Source of the DNA: Hyphomicrobiales bacterium
GTDB lineage: Bacteria > Pseudomonadota > Alphaproteobacteria > Rhizobiales > Rhizobiaceae
Length of the DNA: 64,000 nucleotides
Assembly: GCA_900468065.1 (NCBI GenBank)
Contig: UBTA01000044.1
Coordinates: 62,001-126,000, forward strand
Direction: 5' to 3'
Shown: positions 53,089 to 63,359 of the stretch, in pieces
How positions within the stretch are numbered: the stretch's first letter is position 1
Layout of the letters: every line of letters starts with the position of its first letter
Notes under the pieces: model-generated
Databases searched by the model: none
The model's input: the letters and a program-made list of their open reading frames with translations, nothing else
Told to the model about the DNA's origin: nothing
Program-made: the position numbers and the translations under genes

Positions 53089-55800
53089 TCATGTTTTCGA
53101 ATTGGTCGCCACGGCACCGGGTTTGACCAGCTTTAGTCCTCGTGTCTTCTCGTATCCGTGGATTTCCTTCACATCCAACTTGCGCATGAAGTCGATCGTC
53201 TCCTGTGTCAGGACTTGGCCCGGGACCATGATGGGGAAACCCGGCGGATAAGGAATGACAAAGTTGGCCGAAACCATCTCCGGACCGTCGCGCAGACGCC
53301 GGTCGCATTCGGCGCCGTTAAGCGGCACATATTCGCAAACGGAGGCATCGTATGCTTTGAAGAAGGCAGTGCGCATGTCGCCTTCTGGCGTTGTCCGGCC
53401 AGCATCGCTGCGGAAGGCCTCATGGAAGTGGCTGAAGTTGGGAAGATCAGGCACGTCGGTCATCAGCGATTTCACACGCTTTGAAAAGGCCGCCCGTTCC
53501 CCCTCGCCGCCGTCGGCCATACGTGTTTCGATCCCGCGACATATCTCGACGAGAACCCGGACGAGATGTGCGACATCACTGCGCGTATTGTTGATATTCG
53601 ATTGTAGCAACACACTGTTGCGGGACGTTTTGTTCAGCTGGATGCCGTACTCATTCGCCAGCAATCCCTTGAACTGTGTTCCATCAAAACCGGCTGTTCC
53701 ACAGACCAGTGTCATCCGGGTAGGGTCTAGATAGAATTCATCTTCGCGCATGGCTTTCACAACGGTGGCCCAGGTCGTTTCGGGTGCCAGATAGTCCTTG
53801 AAGCCGGACTGCCGGTATGTGTCGGGTATCATCTCATCCGCGCCCAGGACGCGGAAGTATTTTGAGATCAATGGGTGCTCGTTAACCGCCTGACGGATCT
53901 TGAGCGCAATCTCAAGAGCATTCATCACCAGGCCATAACCCTCGAGCTCCATCTGCCGACGGGCAACGTCAAGACTGGCGATCAGTTGCTGGTTAGGGCT
54001 CGTCGAAGCGTGCGTGAACACCGCCTCGTGAAACTGGGCTTCGACCGTGTGAAAGTCGACGTCTCTCACCAGCAGCATGGAGCCCTGCCGGATCGCCGAC
54101 ATGGATTTGTGCGTTGAGTTTGTCTGGTAAACGCGAAGACGTACAAGGCGGGGGTCGGGGATTAGATTTGCGGCAATGATGGCATCGTCCGTCGGATTGT
54201 CGCCCAGTTCCGCTTGTTGCTGGTCATACTGTTTGACCGAGCCTGGATCCCGCAGCCATCCCTCCAGATCAGCTGCTGCGCCCATTGCCGTGCGCGGCCG
54301 CAAAAACGGGGAGAACCGGGCGAATCCGGACCACGCTTCATCCCACAGGAAAATAAGGTCAGGCTTGATGGCGAGGCACTCCTGCATCACCCGCCTGACG
54401 TTGTACATGTGCCCATCGAAAGTACAGTTGGTCAGGTCAAGCAGCCGCAGCCGATCGAGACGCCCCTCCGCTTTCAAGGCGAGCAGCGCGCGTTTGATCG
54501 TGGCAAGCGGCACAGCGCCATACATCGAATATTCCGTCATCGGGAAGGCCTCGACGTAATAGGGCTGCGCTCCGGTCAATACCATGCCGTAATGGTGTGA
54601 TTTATGGCAGTTACGATCGATAATCGCGATATCGCCAGGCGCCAGAAGTGCCTGGACGGCCATTTTGTTGGATGTGGACGTGCCGTTCGTTACAAAGAAG
54701 ACGTGGTCGGCCCCAAAGGCACGCGCCGCCATCTCTTGTGAGCGCTTGATGGTACCCGTTGGCTCGAGGAGGCTATCGAGGCCGCCCGTCGTTGCACTGC
54801 TTTCTGCCAGGAATAGGTTTAGCCCATAAAACTGACCCATGTCCCGGATCCAGTCCGATTTGAAGACTGACTTACCGCGGGCAATTGGCAACGCATGAAA
54901 TGTGCCGATTGGCCGCTGCGCGTACTTCTTCAGATTGTCGAAGAATGGTGTTTCATAACGCGCCTGCACACCTTCGAGGATGGCGAGATGCATCTCGAGA
55001 GGTTCTTCAACCGCGTAAAAAATCCGACGCACAGTATCGGCTGCAGGGTCGCCGGCAATCTTTTCCACTTGGCGGTCGGAGAGGAGGTAGATGTCGAGTT
55101 CCGGCCGGATACGTTTCAGGGATCGTGCGAGGCGTAGTGCCGACAGGTCTGGCCCATCTTTCTCCGCAAGCGGATCAAGCACGGAGCGAAGTATCGGCGC
55201 ATCATGTCGTGAACGGTACGGAAACCCCTCGGCCAAAACCACGGAAATGATATCCGGGTTCAAGGCCGCTGCACAAAAGGCGTCCTCGAAGGAGCCGACC
55301 AGGATAGGTTCGTAGACAAAGGGATCCTCTGGCCGGCGCAGCTTGCGCAGCTCCGCCGCGAACGCCGGCCATCGTGCCGCCGGTTGACTATTGACAAAGA
55401 GCACTTCGAAGTAGGGCCTGTGTCCGCCAGCCTCAGCGGTTCCGTTGGGCAGGACATTAGCCACTTCGGTGGTCGAGAGTTCCTCATGAACGTCCCACTC
55501 GCTGGAACGTCCGCGGTAAGAATGCGTGAGCAACCCGTTCGAAACGCGGCGCGCGAGCATTGCCGCTCCACCCGCATCGTTAGTGGCGATGCGTTCCGTC
55601 AGGGCTGCAAGCAAGCGAGCGCCGGGATAAGCGTGGTATTCCTCCGCTACCGCGGCTGCGGTAATCGCCGTCTCCAGGGCCGCACGCTCGCCGCGACCGG
55701 CCGCCCATGCATCTGCCAATGTCGTTATGTCACGCCAGTTGTCGTTACGCACGGAATGGATGAGCAGAAATTGATCGATTTGTTTGGTATCGTTTGCCAT
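53089..55800 (-). CDS. Orn/Lys/Arg-type PLP decarboxylase, long form
   Basis: 903 residues from the ATG at 55800 (GGGAGC upstream). The PLP domain has FVTNGTSTSNKMA, DRNCHKSHHYGM, the cofactor Asp in LIFLWDEAW and the Schiff-base Lys K565 in STHKSMSA. The C-terminal domain follows (VCGTAGFDGTQFKG, then IPYPPGFPIMVPGQ). It is about 150-190 residues longer than CadA/SpeF/AdiA. The excess is an N-terminal extension before the wing-like domain and about 35 extra residues between DEAW and STHK. It consumes a proton per decarboxylation. The substrate (Lys, Orn, Arg or another) cannot be decided. It sits between two AspT-family antiporter genes. Confidence 0.87.
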   Translation of the reverse strand: MANDTKQIDQFLLIHSVRNDNWRDITTLADAWAAGRGERAALETAITAAAVAEEYHAYPGARLLAALTERIATNDAGGAAMLARRVSNGLLTHSYRGRSSEWDVHEELSTTEVANVLPNGTAEAGGHRPYFEVLFVNSQPAARWPAFAAELRKLRRPEDPFVYEPILVGSFEDAFCAAALNPDIISVVLAEGFPYRSRHDAPILRSVLDPLAEKDGPDLSALRLARSLKRIRPELDIYLLSDRQVEKIAGDPAADTVRRIFYAVEEPLEMHLAILEGVQARYETPFFDNLKKYAQRPIGTFHALPIARGKSVFKSDWIRDMGQFYGLNLFLAESSATTGGLDSLLEPTGTIKRSQEMAARAFGADHVFFVTNGTSTSNKMAVQALLAPGDIAIIDRNCHKSHHYGMVLTGAQPYYVEAFPMTEYSMYGAVPLATIKRALLALKAEGRLDRLRLLDLTNCTFDGHMYNVRRVMQECLAIKPDLIFLWDEAWSGFARFSPFLRPRTAMGAAADLEGWLRDPGSVKQYDQQQAELGDNPTDDAIIAANLIPDPRLVRLRVYQTNSTHKSMSAIRQGSMLLVRDVDFHTVEAQFHEAVFTHASTSPNQQLIASLDVARRQMELEGYGLVMNALEIALKIRQAVNEHPLISKYFRVLGADEMIPDTYRQSGFKDYLAPETTWATVVKAMREDEFYLDPTRMTLVCGTAGFDGTQFKGLLANEYGIQLNKTSRNSVLLQSNINNTRSDVAHLVRVLVEICRGIETRMADGGEGERAAFSKRVKSLMTDVPDLPNFSHFHEAFRSDAGRTTPEGDMRTAFFKAYDASVCEYVPLNGAECDRRLRDGPEMVSANFVIPYPPGFPIMVPGQVLTQETIDFMRKLDVKEIHGYEKTRGLKLVKPGAVATNSKT

Positions 55801-55900
55801 CGGAATGCTCCCAACATGTGCGGATTCGCTGGCCGTTTGTGCCAGTTTGCTCGGATGAGCTGTCGCCGATACAACCAGTGTAACGGCGGCAGTCTGGCTG

Positions 55901-57592
55901 CTAAGCAATGAGCATTACAATCACCATTCCCCAGATGGTCAGGAGCGTGTTACCGATGGCGTATGTCACCGTGTAGCCCAAAGCGGGCACCTGACTTTTC
56001 GCAGAATCTGTGATCATGCCCAGAGCTGCCGTTGTAGTACGGGCACCTGCGCAGGCCCCGAACAAGATGGCCGGATCGAATTTGAACAGATATTTGCCGG
56101 TGTACATAGCCAGTATCAGGGGGATCGTAGTCGCGAGCACGCCCCATAAGAACAGGCTGACGCCGAGTTCCTTGAGCCCAGCTACGAACCCGGGTCCGGC
56201 GCTGATGCCAACGACAGCGATGAAGATGTTCAGTCCGACCGAGTTCATAAACCACACGGTCGAAGAGGGTATCCGACCAAACGTCGGATGCACGGATCGC
56301 AACCAGCCGAAGACCAGACCGGCGATCAACGCTCCGCCTGCTGTCGAGAGCGTCAGGGGCACACCGGCGACATTAAGGACGAGGGAGCCAATCAGCGCGC
56401 CCAAGGCGATCGCGGCGCCGATGAACGCGACATCGGCAACATCCGTGGCGCGGTCGGCATAGCCGATGCTAGTTGTCGCCGCCGCAATATCTTTTGACCG
56501 GCCGACTAGAGTAAGAATGTCTCCTCGATGGATCGTCGTGTTTGGGAGGATTGGTATGACTGCAGCGGTCGCGCCTCGAACGATTTTTCGCAGGAAGATG
56601 CCGCGGGCGAGCGGTAGTTTTGCGATCGCGGAAAGCTCTTTGCCATCAAGTTCCTTGCTTGTGACATACACATCCACGCCTTCGGCAGGAACGTTTAGCA
56701 GTTCTGCGTCATTGATTTCTTCGGCATCGCGGCCCAACACATCGACCAAAACTTCCCGCGGGCCGACCAAGGCTACGACGTCTCCGGCCTGCAAGGTTGT
56801 GTCGGCGGTGGCTTCCTGAATGGAACCATTTCGACGGAATCGCTCTATGAAGACGCGTGCGTTGGGTACGAGTGCCTCAGCCTGTGTTGCGGTTAAGCCG
56901 ACGACGGGACCGTCGGGCCTGACCCGATATGCCCGCAGCTCGAAGCGATGCCAGGCTGATCCGGCCCCGCCCAGTTCTGCTGCGGCATTGTGGCGGGTTT
57001 CATAATCCTTGCACGCGGCGGCGAGATCGATTCCGAGAAGTCTGGGACCAATGAGAGCGAGAATGACGGCAGAGCCGGCGGTGCCGAATATGTAGGTTAC
57101 CGCATATGCAATCGGCATCGCGTTCAGCGTTGCAGTGGCTTGATCCGGGGGCACACCGAGGCGATTGATCGCATCCGTGGCAAGGCCCATCGAGGCAGAG
57201 ATCGTTTGAGTTCCGGCGTAAAGACCGGCCGCCGAGCCAACGTCATAGCCAGCCAACAGGGCGATGATGACCGGGACCGCCAAGCAGTAAATGCAGACGA
57301 CTACAGCAAAGGCGGCTTGGGGCAAGCCGTCGGAAGCGATGCCGCGGACAAATTGTGGGCCGACCCCATAACCGACAGCAAACAAAAACATCAGGAAAAA
57401 AACGGACTTAACATTCGGTGAAATGACTATTCCAAGCTGGCCGATGATGACGGCCGCAAGCAACGTCGAGGTTACAGCTCCAAGACCGAGCCCTTTGAAG
57501 GTAAACTTGCCAACGAAGTATCCAATCGCTAGTGACAGGAAAAGGGCAATTTCTGGGTATTTCTGAAGTGTCGCGGCGAACCATTCGAACAT
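55901..57592 (-). CDS. aspT: Aspartate:alanine antiporter
   Basis: 563 residues with AGGAGA before the ATG. Two membrane halves ([21 protein letters not shown]; later [18 protein letters not shown]) surround two TrkA_C-type domains (about 205-370; [17 protein letters not shown] and [17 protein letters not shown]). This is the AspT architecture. AspT exchanges external aspartate for internal alanine; with the decarboxylase it builds an electrochemical gradient and consumes a proton. The gene follows aspartate 4-decarboxylase by 52 bases, the classical asdA-aspT operon. Confidence 0.88.
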   Translation of the reverse strand: MFEWFAATLQKYPEIALFLSLAIGYFVGKFTFKGLGLGAVTSTLLAAVIIGQLGIVISPNVKSVFFLMFLFAVGYGVGPQFVRGIASDGLPQAAFAVVVCIYCLAVPVIIALLAGYDVGSAAGLYAGTQTISASMGLATDAINRLGVPPDQATATLNAMPIAYAVTYIFGTAGSAVILALIGPRLLGIDLAAACKDYETRHNAAAELGGAGSAWHRFELRAYRVRPDGPVVGLTATQAEALVPNARVFIERFRRNGSIQEATADTTLQAGDVVALVGPREVLVDVLGRDAEEINDAELLNVPAEGVDVYVTSKELDGKELSAIAKLPLARGIFLRKIVRGATAAVIPILPNTTIHRGDILTLVGRSKDIAAATTSIGYADRATDVADVAFIGAAIALGALIGSLVLNVAGVPLTLSTAGGALIAGLVFGWLRSVHPTFGRIPSSTVWFMNSVGLNIFIAVVGISAGPGFVAGLKELGVSLFLWGVLATTIPLILAMYTGKYLFKFDPAILFGACAGARTTTAALGMITDSAKSQVPALGYTVTYAIGNTLLTIWGMVIVMLIA

Positions 57593-57644
57593 GGCGCATG
57601 ATCTCCTGAACAGGGGTATACGACGAGTGAGCGGGCTTCCTTTA

Positions 57645-59270
57645 TCAAGGCTGCGCCATCTCGCCTTTTGAGGCTCGATAGGCCTGCAGATAGCCGCGCG
57701 CTACCGCCCGTATTGCGCGTCCGATAGCGTCATATGCTTCGTCAGGCAGGTTGGCGAAAGAGACACGTACCGACCAGTTCGCTGCCTGGAAGCCGGATCC
57801 ATTAAGAACCACGATCCCGTGGTCTTCGGCGAGCTTGAAGGCGATGTCCAGCGGGTGGATGTTCTCCTTGACCCAGTCGGTGACTTCATCGCCGACATAC
57901 TTCCGTGCCCAGAATTCATAGTCGATGATGCCGTAATATCGATCGAAGTAAGGTCGGGCCTGGAACTCGATCCCCATCCCATTCATCAGTTTGTCGAAGC
58001 GGCGCTGGCATATGGCCATGCATGCCTTCTGATAAATCTTGTCGACGTCCATCATCTCCACAAGGCCGAACAGCGACATCATCACCTGCTGCGGAAGCGA
58101 AAGGCCCGCGGTGTGGTTGAGTGCCACATCGCGACTATCGGCAACAATACGATCTATGAACTTTACTTCGCGCGGCGTCAGCGTCAGCGCCTGATAGCGC
58201 TTGTCCAGGAGCTTCTGTGTGGCTTCAGGATGATTGCGGATCATCTTGTCGAAGATGTTATCCTGGGCCACGGCGACGACCCCGAGACGCCAACCGGTGC
58301 AGCCAAAATATTTGGAATAGGAATAGACCCCGATGGTGTTGTGTGGAAGATGGCCCATCACAGACTCGAAATTTGGCACAAAAGTACCATAAACGTCATC
58401 CGTCAAGACCATCAGGTCTGGGCGTTTTGTCTTTACGAACTTGACAAGACGATTCATCGTCTCGGGATCCATGGCCACAGCGGATGGATTACCCGGATTA
58501 ACGATAAACAGAGCCTTGACCGTCTTGTCTTCAAGGGGCTTGAGATCATCATCAGTGAGCTGGAAACGATCTTCGGCATCGGCCGAAATGTGAATCTGCT
58601 TCAGCGCATAATCTTCAAGATGGGGCATCTCCAGATAGGGTGTAAAAATCGGCGTGACCATCGCAATGGTATCGCCGGAGTTTAAAAGCCGGGCGTTCTT
58701 CAGAGCCTTGAAGATGTAGCACATGGCGGCAGTGCCACCCTCGACGGGATACAGGTCGAATTTTGCGGTGGGACGATGGCCCGCGCACATGGCCCACATG
58801 AGATACTCATGGGTAATGGCTTCGTTATGAACCAGGGAACGGTCAGGTACGGGGTAGTGGTCCCCGATAATTGAATCAGTTAGCTCATTGACAAAACTGT
58901 CGGGCTGGAAGGAAAATTTCTGTATTGCGAAATCGACAATAGCTTCCAGTGTATCGGCGCCGGGCGTCTCGGGATCGCCTTGCCGCTTCCGCACCCAGGT
59001 TTTCAGCCGGCTGTAGCACCCATCCAACGGAGGCATCCCGGCAAGGCCCGCTGTTTCATCATGAAAAACTCGTTTCGACTCGGTTAGCGCGAATTGCCCC
59101 AGCAGAAAGAAGGCCTCGCGTGCCCTCGTTGCGACCCAGTTCGGATTGCCGCGCCCCGCGTTCAGATACGTTCGTCCTGCTTTGTCAGCCTGCGCCAGGC
59201 GGATAAGCTCGTCCTTGATTTCAAATGGGCTGAGGTCTTCGTATTTGGCGTAAATACCGGCGTTTGTCAT
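57645..59270 (-). CDS. asdA: Aspartate 4-decarboxylase (bifunctional aminotransferase)
   Basis: 541 residues, longer than ordinary fold-type I aminotransferases and equal to L-aspartate beta-decarboxylases. The PLP Lys is K320 in [14 protein letters not shown], and the cofactor Asp lies in [10 protein letters not shown]. It converts aspartate to alanine and CO2, using a cytosolic proton. The product leaves through AspT. First gene of the asdA-aspT operon; an imperfect palindrome lies 23 bases before its ATG. Confidence 0.92.
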   Translation of the reverse strand: MTNAGIYAKYEDLSPFEIKDELIRLAQADKAGRTYLNAGRGNPNWVATRAREAFFLLGQFALTESKRVFHDETAGLAGMPPLDGCYSRLKTWVRKRQGDPETPGADTLEAIVDFAIQKFSFQPDSFVNELTDSIIGDHYPVPDRSLVHNEAITHEYLMWAMCAGHRPTAKFDLYPVEGGTAAMCYIFKALKNARLLNSGDTIAMVTPIFTPYLEMPHLEDYALKQIHISADAEDRFQLTDDDLKPLEDKTVKALFIVNPGNPSAVAMDPETMNRLVKFVKTKRPDLMVLTDDVYGTFVPNFESVMGHLPHNTIGVYSYSKYFGCTGWRLGVVAVAQDNIFDKMIRNHPEATQKLLDKRYQALTLTPREVKFIDRIVADSRDVALNHTAGLSLPQQVMMSLFGLVEMMDVDKIYQKACMAICQRRFDKLMNGMGIEFQARPYFDRYYGIIDYEFWARKYVGDEVTDWVKENIHPLDIAFKLAEDHGIVVLNGSGFQAANWSVRVSFANLPDEAYDAIGRAIRAVARGYLQAYRASKGEMAQP

Positions 59271-59611
59271 GACCTTCCTCCTTGCAACAAAGCGCGTTCC
59301 AATCGCATGTTTGGACGCGTTGTGCCCCTCGATTTGGCAGGACGATCGGTTGAATGGAGCGGAGATGGAAGTAGGTTACGTTGTAGCCCGGGGTAGAATA
59401 CGTTGGTAGACTGGGCTGATCAGTCAAGACCCGATACTGGACCGCACTGGCGGACATAGCTGCTTGCGCTTTGCAGTTACCACCCATGAGCGCCGATAAT
59501 CAGTACTAGGGATGTTCCCGTATGTTACTTCAGGCGGGCCGCGCCAAAGCATATTCTCAGCCTACGATAAATGGTCAGGCAACGAACGAAGAACAATGTG
59601 GAGCTGCTGAC
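59271..59611. promoter_or_regulatory. Divergent promoter region of asdA and the plus-strand gene
   Basis: 341 bases. It contains an inverted repeat near asdA (59293-59319), a CTTCCTCC stretch that is the asdA ribosome site on the minus strand, and no other recognised element. Confidence 0.45.
59293..59319. promoter_or_regulatory. Imperfect palindrome upstream of asdA
   Basis: Arms CGCGTTCCAA and TTGGACGCG (one-base bulge) around TCGCATGT. It is close enough to the asdA ATG to act as operator or leader hairpin; no regulator gene is adjacent. Confidence 0.35.
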
Positions 59612-60079
59612 ATGCCACAGAACCCACTCGATCCGAACGCGCCAATTCCGAGCGCGGACGATCTGCGCAAGGAGCTGCTTGAGAAGCAACTTGTCGAGAT
59701 GGAACGTCAGGACAAAATCAGAGACCTGAAACGAGAACAACTCTCGAAATTCACCGATGAGTTCTTTAACAAGCATGTTGGCGACCAGGAACGGTCGATC
59801 ATTCGAAACGTCGTTTCGCGGGCAGTAAAAGATGGCAAGATGGAAGCTCTAGTCTACAGCTTCCCCTCTGAGTTCTGTACCGATAGCGGCCGGGCGATCA
59901 ACAACGCCGATCCCGATTGGCCTCAGACCCTGCAAGGCAAGGCCAAGGAACTCTTCGACCGCTTCAAGGAAGTGGCACAACCACAGGGTTACCGACTGAG
60001 GGCTATGGTGATCAATTTCCCCAACGGCGTGCCTGGCGACATCGGGTTCTATCTCAACTGGGAGCCACCGGTCGCCTAA
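59612..60079 (+). CDS. Hypothetical protein, 155 residues
   Basis: I start it at the ATG at 59612, which has GGAGC 9 bases upstream; a longer frame opens at 59522. The protein is soluble and charged, with a helical N-terminus (ADDLRKELLEKQLVEMERQDK, probably coiled) and a compact C-terminal part (EALVYSFPSEFCTDSG, then YLNWEPPVA). I do not recognise the family. Divergent from asdA and upstream of the AI-2E family gene. Confidence 0.65.
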   Translation: MPQNPLDPNAPIPSADDLRKELLEKQLVEMERQDKIRDLKREQLSKFTDEFFNKHVGDQERSIIRNVVSRAVKDGKMEALVYSFPSEFCTDSGRAINNADPDWPQTLQGKAKELFDRFKEVAQPQGYRLRAMVINFPNGVPGDIGFYLNWEPPVA

Positions 60080-60182
60080 CGCGGCGTGGTCTGCTCCAAC
60101 TTTGTCCTACCGATATGAGCCCGGCCGCAGCGCGGCCTCGATAGTCAACGTTGCCGCAGTTTTTCACCGAAAGAAATTGCCC

Positions 60183-61277
60183 ATGGACGAAAAACCGATT
60201 TCGTCCGCCGAACCGGAGATCAGCGGACGTTCCAGCATTGAAACACGCATCACCGATTACGTTCGCGTAGGCGTGATCGTTTTGTTCGCTTACTGTTCCT
60301 ACACGCTCATCGCTCCCTTCATATTGATTGTAATCTGGGCAGCAATCCTCACCGTAGCTCTTTATCCGCTCTACAATCGCCTACAGGGACTTTTAGGCGG
60401 CCATCGTCGCATCGCGGCATTCCTCATCACAATTCTGTGCCTCGGGATCATCATTGGCCCGCTCACCGCCATTGCTCTTAATTTCGTGGAAGCCACGCGG
60501 TGGCTAATCGCAAGGCTTTCAACAGGGGCAGTGCATTTTCCTGATCCCCCTAAATCTTTGCGCGAGTGGCCACTCGTCGGCGAACGAATTTTCTTAGCCT
60601 GGAATCTGGCATCCTCAAATCTTGCCGAAACGCTCGACCGCCTGCAGCCCGCGCTTGTACAGGCAGGGAGGTTTGTGCTCGCCCAAAGCGCCGTCATTGG
60701 GTTGGGTTTGCTCAGCTTCATGAGCTCAATCATCATTACGGGTTTCTGCCTCGGGCACGGACCTAAGCTCGCTTCAGGCGGCGATCGTTTCGCCAAGCGT
60801 ATCGCTGGTGAAAGAGGGCTCGGGTTTGTTCGCCTTGCCGGCGTTACTATCAGAAACGTCGCCAGCGGAGTTATTGGCGTTGCCGTCCTGCAGACGTTTT
60901 TGGCAGGGCTGGTGCTGCGTTTTTTCGCCGTTCCGGCATCTGGAGGTCTAACTTTTGTTATACTGATTCTGTGCATTGTGCAGATTGGGCCTGCCCTCGT
61001 GCTGCTGCCGGTCGTCATTTGGGCTTGGACAACGCAAGACTTTAACTATGCTTTGTCACTCACCTTGCTGCTTGTGCCGGTTGCGATTATCGACAACATT
61101 GTGAAGCCGATACTAGTCTCTCGTGGCCTCTCAACACCCATGCTGGTCATCTTCATGGGGGTGATTGGGGGCACGATCGCTTACGGATTGATAGGCCTTT
61201 TTCTGGGCCCGATTGTACTCAGCGTTTTCTATGATCTCTTGGTCGCATGGGTACGCGGCCATGCGCCGCCCAATTAG
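60183..61277 (+). CDS. AI-2E family transporter
   Basis: 364 residues from the ATG at 60183; the in-frame region from 60102 is possible but less membrane-like. Seven or eight membrane segments in the family pattern: an early FILIVIWAAILTVALYPLY, a central amphipathic domain (about 100-200), then GVAVLQTFLAGLVL and the C-terminal GGTIAYGLIGLFLGPIVLSVFYDL. Some members are sodium/proton antiporters, others are linked to autoinducer export; no neighbour decides. A Na+/H+ role would fit the pH theme of this region (inference). Confidence 0.87.
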   Translation: MDEKPISSAEPEISGRSSIETRITDYVRVGVIVLFAYCSYTLIAPFILIVIWAAILTVALYPLYNRLQGLLGGHRRIAAFLITILCLGIIIGPLTAIALNFVEATRWLIARLSTGAVHFPDPPKSLREWPLVGERIFLAWNLASSNLAETLDRLQPALVQAGRFVLAQSAVIGLGLLSFMSSIIITGFCLGHGPKLASGGDRFAKRIAGERGLGFVRLAGVTIRNVASGVIGVAVLQTFLAGLVLRFFAVPASGGLTFVILILCIVQIGPALVLLPVVIWAWTTQDFNYALSLTLLLVPVAIIDNIVKPILVSRGLSTPMLVIFMGVIGGTIAYGLIGLFLGPIVLSVFYDLLVAWVRGHAPPN

Positions 61278-61384
61278 GCGACTTTGCACACCTTGTTTAG
61301 TTGAGTTCGCAAGCCCGTGACGTTGTTTGCGCTAGGCAAAACCAGCTTCGCATGGCAGGACACAATGGTCTGTGTCATCAGCAG
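61278..61384. other. Short convergent gap
   Basis: About 107 bases between the convergent ends of the AI-2E gene and the TPR regulator-like gene. No obvious bidirectional terminator was found. Confidence 0.4.
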
Positions 61385-63244
61385 TCAACGCAGGGGTACA
61401 GCAACTTCAAACGCTCCGGTTTTTGCGTTTTGCCGACTTTCATCTCCCAGGATGCGACAGTTTCCTGTTGTAGGGATGCATTTGTCTCGCGGTATGTCGA
61501 GACCTGCCTTTCGCAAGCCGTCTATAAATTGCTCTTGGTCCTCGGAGCGCAGGATGCGAATAACCACCTCTTTGCGGGTGTCCTCAAGGAATTCCGGGGC
61601 GTTGAGCATGAGCCACTCGCGTTCAACCTTTGTATCCATTAGCTTTCCCATTTGCCCATAAATGGCAAGCAAAATGAGGTGGTAGACTGGATTATCGCGG
61701 AGGTTTGAAGCCCGGGCCCAGTACTCTGCACCGGGATAGTCTTTCCGCATATAGGAGCAGATCGCCATCGCCGACTGAAAATACTCGGTCGGACCAACGG
61801 TGTGCGCGATACTCTTCGAGATCAACGCGCAGCCGCGGTCCCACTGGCCCGATAGAGCAAGACGGAAACCATATTCACCGGCAAATTCTGTATCGTTGGG
61901 ATTGATCGCGAATGCCCGCTCACCGACAATCAAGGCAGTGTTGACATCGCCACTGAAGTAATGTGCGAGCATGGCGGCCTGAAGGGCCCGCACGTTGCTG
62001 GGGTCGAGCTCAACTGCCTTTTCAGCAGCCTCAACGGCGAGGTCGAGGGGTGGCCGCCCCGGCGATTTCAGCCGATAGCGGAAGCGAACCTCGTCCAGAT
62101 AAGTGAATGATAACAATGCCCATGCTGTTGAGTAAGTTGGAAAATCAGAAACAACCTCCTTGAGGCAATTTTGAACTGCAGCGTGTGTCTGCCTGTTCAA
62201 GGTTGCGCGATAGCTATAATATGACAATGTACAGACATAGGCTCTAGAGTCCTTTGATGACGCTTCAACAGCCTCTGATGCATTCGCACGAAAGATCACC
62301 CCATAGGGTTGCGCAAGCGCTGTCGCTATTTCGCCGGCTAACACCGTTTCGATGTCGAGAATCTCGCGCTGGCCAAGTTTCGCATTGTAAGCCTTCGTCC
62401 AGACAATCGCGCCATCGGCCCGGTTTATCAACCGTGCAGACAGTCGCAGCCGATCCTGGTCCAATCTGATCGACCCTTCGAGACCGTAAACCGGCAGATC
62501 GGAGCTGGCGGCTAAAGCAGCTGGCGACGTCACCGGTGACTTTCCTGCAACAACCACTATCTCCTTGAATCGGGCCATCTGAGAGGTCACCTCATCGGTG
62601 AGACCACGCGCGAGAAGCGCCGAGCTTGGTACACCTGTGATGTCTTCGAATGGAGCAATAATAACCCTTGGCAGTTTGGGTATGGAATCAGCCCCGCCCC
62701 TCGACTTTGTTGGTTGAAACCGCTGGAACACTGATTGATCTACTGTCCAGATACCGGCAGCAAGAAGCATGACGAGAGCGGAAAACAGGCCCAGCGCACG
62801 GCGTTTGCTCTTGAGCCAGGGTGCATAGTTTTGTGGAGGTGGGCTGTCAGCTTTTGGCGCCGTCTCGTTGAAGCGCGTGAAGGCCGGAACATATCCGCCT
62901 TTCGGTATCGTGATGAGAACGGGATCTCTCTGGCCGGCAAGCAGATAGTAGTGTTCAAGTGCACGCCGGACCCTACCGGCTTCAATGCGGACGACAGGAT
63001 CGTTCTGGGCATCGAAGGATGCATTCCGGCCAAATACTTCAAGTGCAATTGAATAAGCCTTGATCCGATCAGAGCGCCCCTGTAGCGCCTCCTCAACCAC
63101 GTAACACAAGAATTTTTGAGCACGATCAGGGGCGTCAAATGCGTGACTGGCGCGGATTTTCCCAAGTTGATCCCGTATCTCGCTGTCCAACGGAGGAGAG
63201 AAATCTTCCTCTGGAACCGTGCCCGAACGTGATAAACTCATCAT
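61385..63244 (-). CDS. Membrane protein with winged-helix-like, TolB-like and TPR regions
   Basis: About 619 residues; ATG at 63244 or 63241 with GAGAGGG upstream. The N-terminal 110 residues (SHAFDAPDRAQKFLCYVVEE, RIKAYSIALEVFGR, then PVLITIPKGGYVP) are the DNA-binding-like module common to rhizobial cyclase-like regulators. One membrane segment lies near 145-165, then a TolB-like domain (PRVIIAPFEDITG) and TPRs (AEKAVELDPSNVRALQAAMLA). No catalytic cyclase motifs remain. Signal and target are unknown. Possible envelope stress sensor (inference). Confidence 0.75.
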   Translation of the reverse strand: MMSLSRSGTVPEEDFSPPLDSEIRDQLGKIRASHAFDAPDRAQKFLCYVVEEALQGRSDRIKAYSIALEVFGRNASFDAQNDPVVRIEAGRVRRALEHYYLLAGQRDPVLITIPKGGYVPAFTRFNETAPKADSPPPQNYAPWLKSKRRALGLFSALVMLLAAGIWTVDQSVFQRFQPTKSRGGADSIPKLPRVIIAPFEDITGVPSSALLARGLTDEVTSQMARFKEIVVVAGKSPVTSPAALAASSDLPVYGLEGSIRLDQDRLRLSARLINRADGAIVWTKAYNAKLGQREILDIETVLAGEIATALAQPYGVIFRANASEAVEASSKDSRAYVCTLSYYSYRATLNRQTHAAVQNCLKEVVSDFPTYSTAWALLSFTYLDEVRFRYRLKSPGRPPLDLAVEAAEKAVELDPSNVRALQAAMLAHYFSGDVNTALIVGERAFAINPNDTEFAGEYGFRLALSGQWDRGCALISKSIAHTVGPTEYFQSAMAICSYMRKDYPGAEYWARASNLRDNPVYHLILLAIYGQMGKLMDTKVEREWLMLNAPEFLEDTRKEVVIRILRSEDQEQFIDGLRKAGLDIPRDKCIPTTGNCRILGDESRQNAKTGAFEVAVPLR

Positions 63245-63359
63245 CAGCCCTCTCAAGCGCCCCGCAGATGATTATTTTAGCACGGCAAGGTAAAACTTGG
63301 AAAGACTACGCAACAATAAGGCGGCAATCATTGTAATTTATATTACAGTTCTCCATTCG

